A DNA stretch of 64,000 nucleotides, from assembly GCF_900156685.1 (NCBI RefSeq), contig NZ_FTOJ01000002.1, forward strand, positions 248,001 through 312,000, given 5' to 3'. The stretch comes from Chryseobacterium piscicola (GTDB lineage: Bacteria > Bacteroidota > Bacteroidia > Flavobacteriales > Weeksellaceae). Both the position numbers and the translations under genes were made by a program. The notes beneath the pieces are model-generated. The model had not been told where the DNA came from. It saw nothing but the letters and a program-made list of their open reading frames with translations, and searched no databases. This document shows, in pieces, positions 62,932-64,000 of this stretch (the first letter of the stretch is position 1; each line of letters begins with the position of its first letter).

Positions 62932-64000
62932 TTGAAAAATTTTACAACGGTATTGAAGATTGCACCTGCATTTCTACTGGCAAGCTCAGTAATGTATGGG
63001 CAAACGCAGGATTCTACTGCGAAAGAAAAGAAAATTGAGGAAGTTGTGCTTATTGGTTACGGTAAACAGAAGAAAACTGATCTTACCGGATCCATCACTT
63101 CTTTATCTGCATCTGATTTTAATAAAGGTGCTGTGACTACTGCTGAAGGGCTTATTAATGGTCGTGCTGCTGGTGTGGTTATTACACAATCTGGAACACC
63201 TGGGAGTGAACCGGTTATTAGAGTGAGAGGCGGTTCTTCTTTGAATGCAAGTAACGAGCCTCTTTTGGTTGTAGACGGATTGCCTCTGGATGGTGTTTCT
63301 CTTTCAACTATTAATCCTAATGATATTGAATCTTTCTCGATATTAAAAGATGCTGCTTCTACTGCAATTTATGGATCTAGAGGGTCTAATGGAGTTTTAT
63401 TAATCACTACCAAAAAAGGAGGAAAAAGATTAAGAGTATCGTTAAATGCTTTTACCACGGTTAATACTTTAGCAAAAAAAATTAAAGTGTACAGCGGTGA
63501 TGAGTTCAGAACTTTAATTAATCAGTTCGTTCCAAATAAAGTAGCTCAACTAGGCACTGCAAATACAGATTGGCAAGATGAAATTTTTAAAACATCTGTG
63601 ACGAATGATATTAATGCATCTGTTTCAGGAAGTTTATTTGGTGTGGTACCTACTCGTTTTTCTATAGATCATTTAGAAAATAGTGGATTATTGATAACAT
63701 CTGGTTTTCAAAGAACAACAGGAAATATCGCTATTAGCCCAAGTTTTTTTGATAATCATTTAAAATTTAATCTTACAGGTACCTATTCTTATACTTTTAA
63801 AAATAATGCTGATGAAGGAGCTATTGGGAATGCACTTTCTATGAACCCTACACAATCTGTTTTTGAAGAAAACTCCATCTACGGAGATGGTTATTATGAA
63901 AACAGATTGGGTAATTTCAATTCTACAACGGGTACATATAATCCAAATGGAGTTTCTAATCCTGTGGCACAGCTAAGAAACAAGCATGATATTCAAAATT
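62932..64000 (+). CDS. SusC/RagA-family TonB-linked outer-membrane receptor, N-terminal part (3' end outside window)
   Basis: From a TTG at 62932 the frame reads the signal MKNFTTVLKIAPAFLLASSV-MYGQ, then directly EEVVLIGYGKQKKTDLTGSI, the SusC/RagA signature at the start of the plug domain, followed by LINGRAAGVVITQSG, RVRGGSSLNASNEPLLVVDGLPLDG and SRGSNGVLLITTKKGGK. Such receptors take up glycans or peptides across the outer membrane with a SusD partner. The usual carboxypeptidase-regulatory-like domain between signal and plug is missing. The beta-barrel continues past the window, so the substrate cannot be guessed. The frame is open at 64000. Confidence 0.9.
   Translation, partial: MKNFTTVLKIAPAFLLASSVMYGQTQDSTAKEKKIEEVVLIGYGKQKKTDLTGSITSLSASDFNKGAVTTAEGLINGRAAGVVITQSGTPGSEPVIRVRGGSSLNASNEPLLVVDGLPLDGVSLSTINPNDIESFSILKDAASTAIYGSRGSNGVLLITTKKGGKRLRVSLNAFTTVNTLAKKIKVYSGDEFRTLINQFVPNKVAQLGTANTDWQDEIFKTSVTNDINASVSGSLFGVVPTRFSIDHLENSGLLITSGFQRTTGNIAISPSFFDNHLKFNLTGTYSYTFKNNADEGAIGNALSMNPTQSVFEENSIYGDGYYENRLGNFNSTTGTYNPNGVSNPVAQLRNKHDIQN

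Overview
This window looks like chromosomal DNA of a flavobacterium of the Chryseobacterium type (Bacteroidetes, Weeksellaceae). The evidence is low GC, A/T-rich spacers, repeated promoter -7 boxes of the form TANNTTTG, an almost complete lack of Shine-Dalgarno sites, a type IX secretion gene (porT) with a type IX cargo protein, a SusC/RagA-type receptor, bd oxidase, RNase Y, and a 6S RNA placed between zapA and rny. No tRNA, rRNA, prophage, complete insertion sequence or CRISPR array was seen. Most of the window is core housekeeping DNA.

Layout. 1-575: the end of a GH3 glycosidase. 855-3061: a lipoprotein, then a peroxide-stress operon (nitroreductase, ohrR, ohr) with a perfect palindromic operator on its promoter. 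3445-11147: lipB and the complete trp operon, read leftward as leader peptide-trpE-G-D-C-F-B-A, controlled by a Trp-codon attenuator. 11349-19859: two small lipoproteins (one a cytochrome c), rlmF, lysS, a type IX-secreted delta-60 repeat protein, a double OmpA-domain protein and cydAB. 20090-29657: gyrB, a DUF3298 lipoprotein, a lipid kinase, a dicarboxylate symporter, ggt, an SDR-type threonine dehydrogenase and a degenerate deacetylase. 29760-37847: a phosphoesterase, a KAS III enzyme, ubiE-porT, a coiled-coil gene-zapA-6S RNA-rny, a thioesterase and an ArsC/Spx-like protein. 38206-48028: a structured intergenic element, idi-hypothetical-gcvT, a HAD protein, a hydroxyacid dehydrogenase, mscL, nnr, yidD-lgt and rarA. 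48309-53539: a small MITE-like element, a YbgC-like thioesterase, dnaA, a tyrosine phosphatase, a methylase and two poorly known proteins. 53555-59058: an AraC regulator and a TolC-HlyD-MFS efflux operon. 59147-64000: a methyltransferase, a frameshifted secreted protein, metG and the start of a SusC-like receptor.

How the genes work together. The trp genes form one biosynthetic unit whose transcription should respond to charged tRNA-Trp through the leader peptide. Ohr, OhrR and the nitroreductase form one redox-responsive unit. UbiE (menaquinone) and CydAB (quinol oxidase) belong to the same respiratory chain. Lgt makes the lipid modification needed by the several lipoproteins here. PorT belongs to the secretion machine that would export the sorting-domain protein at 15144.

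The signals least explained by ordinary annotation are: the trp leader, the two related structured intergenic elements (7786-7853 and 38206-38315), heptanucleotide repeats inside trpF and in several spacers, the 143-bp inverted-repeat element at 48309, identical terminator-promoter fusion sequences at two loci, promoters lying 4-7 bases before start codons, and an A8 frameshift at 60238. Promoter, terminator and RNA calls were made by eye.
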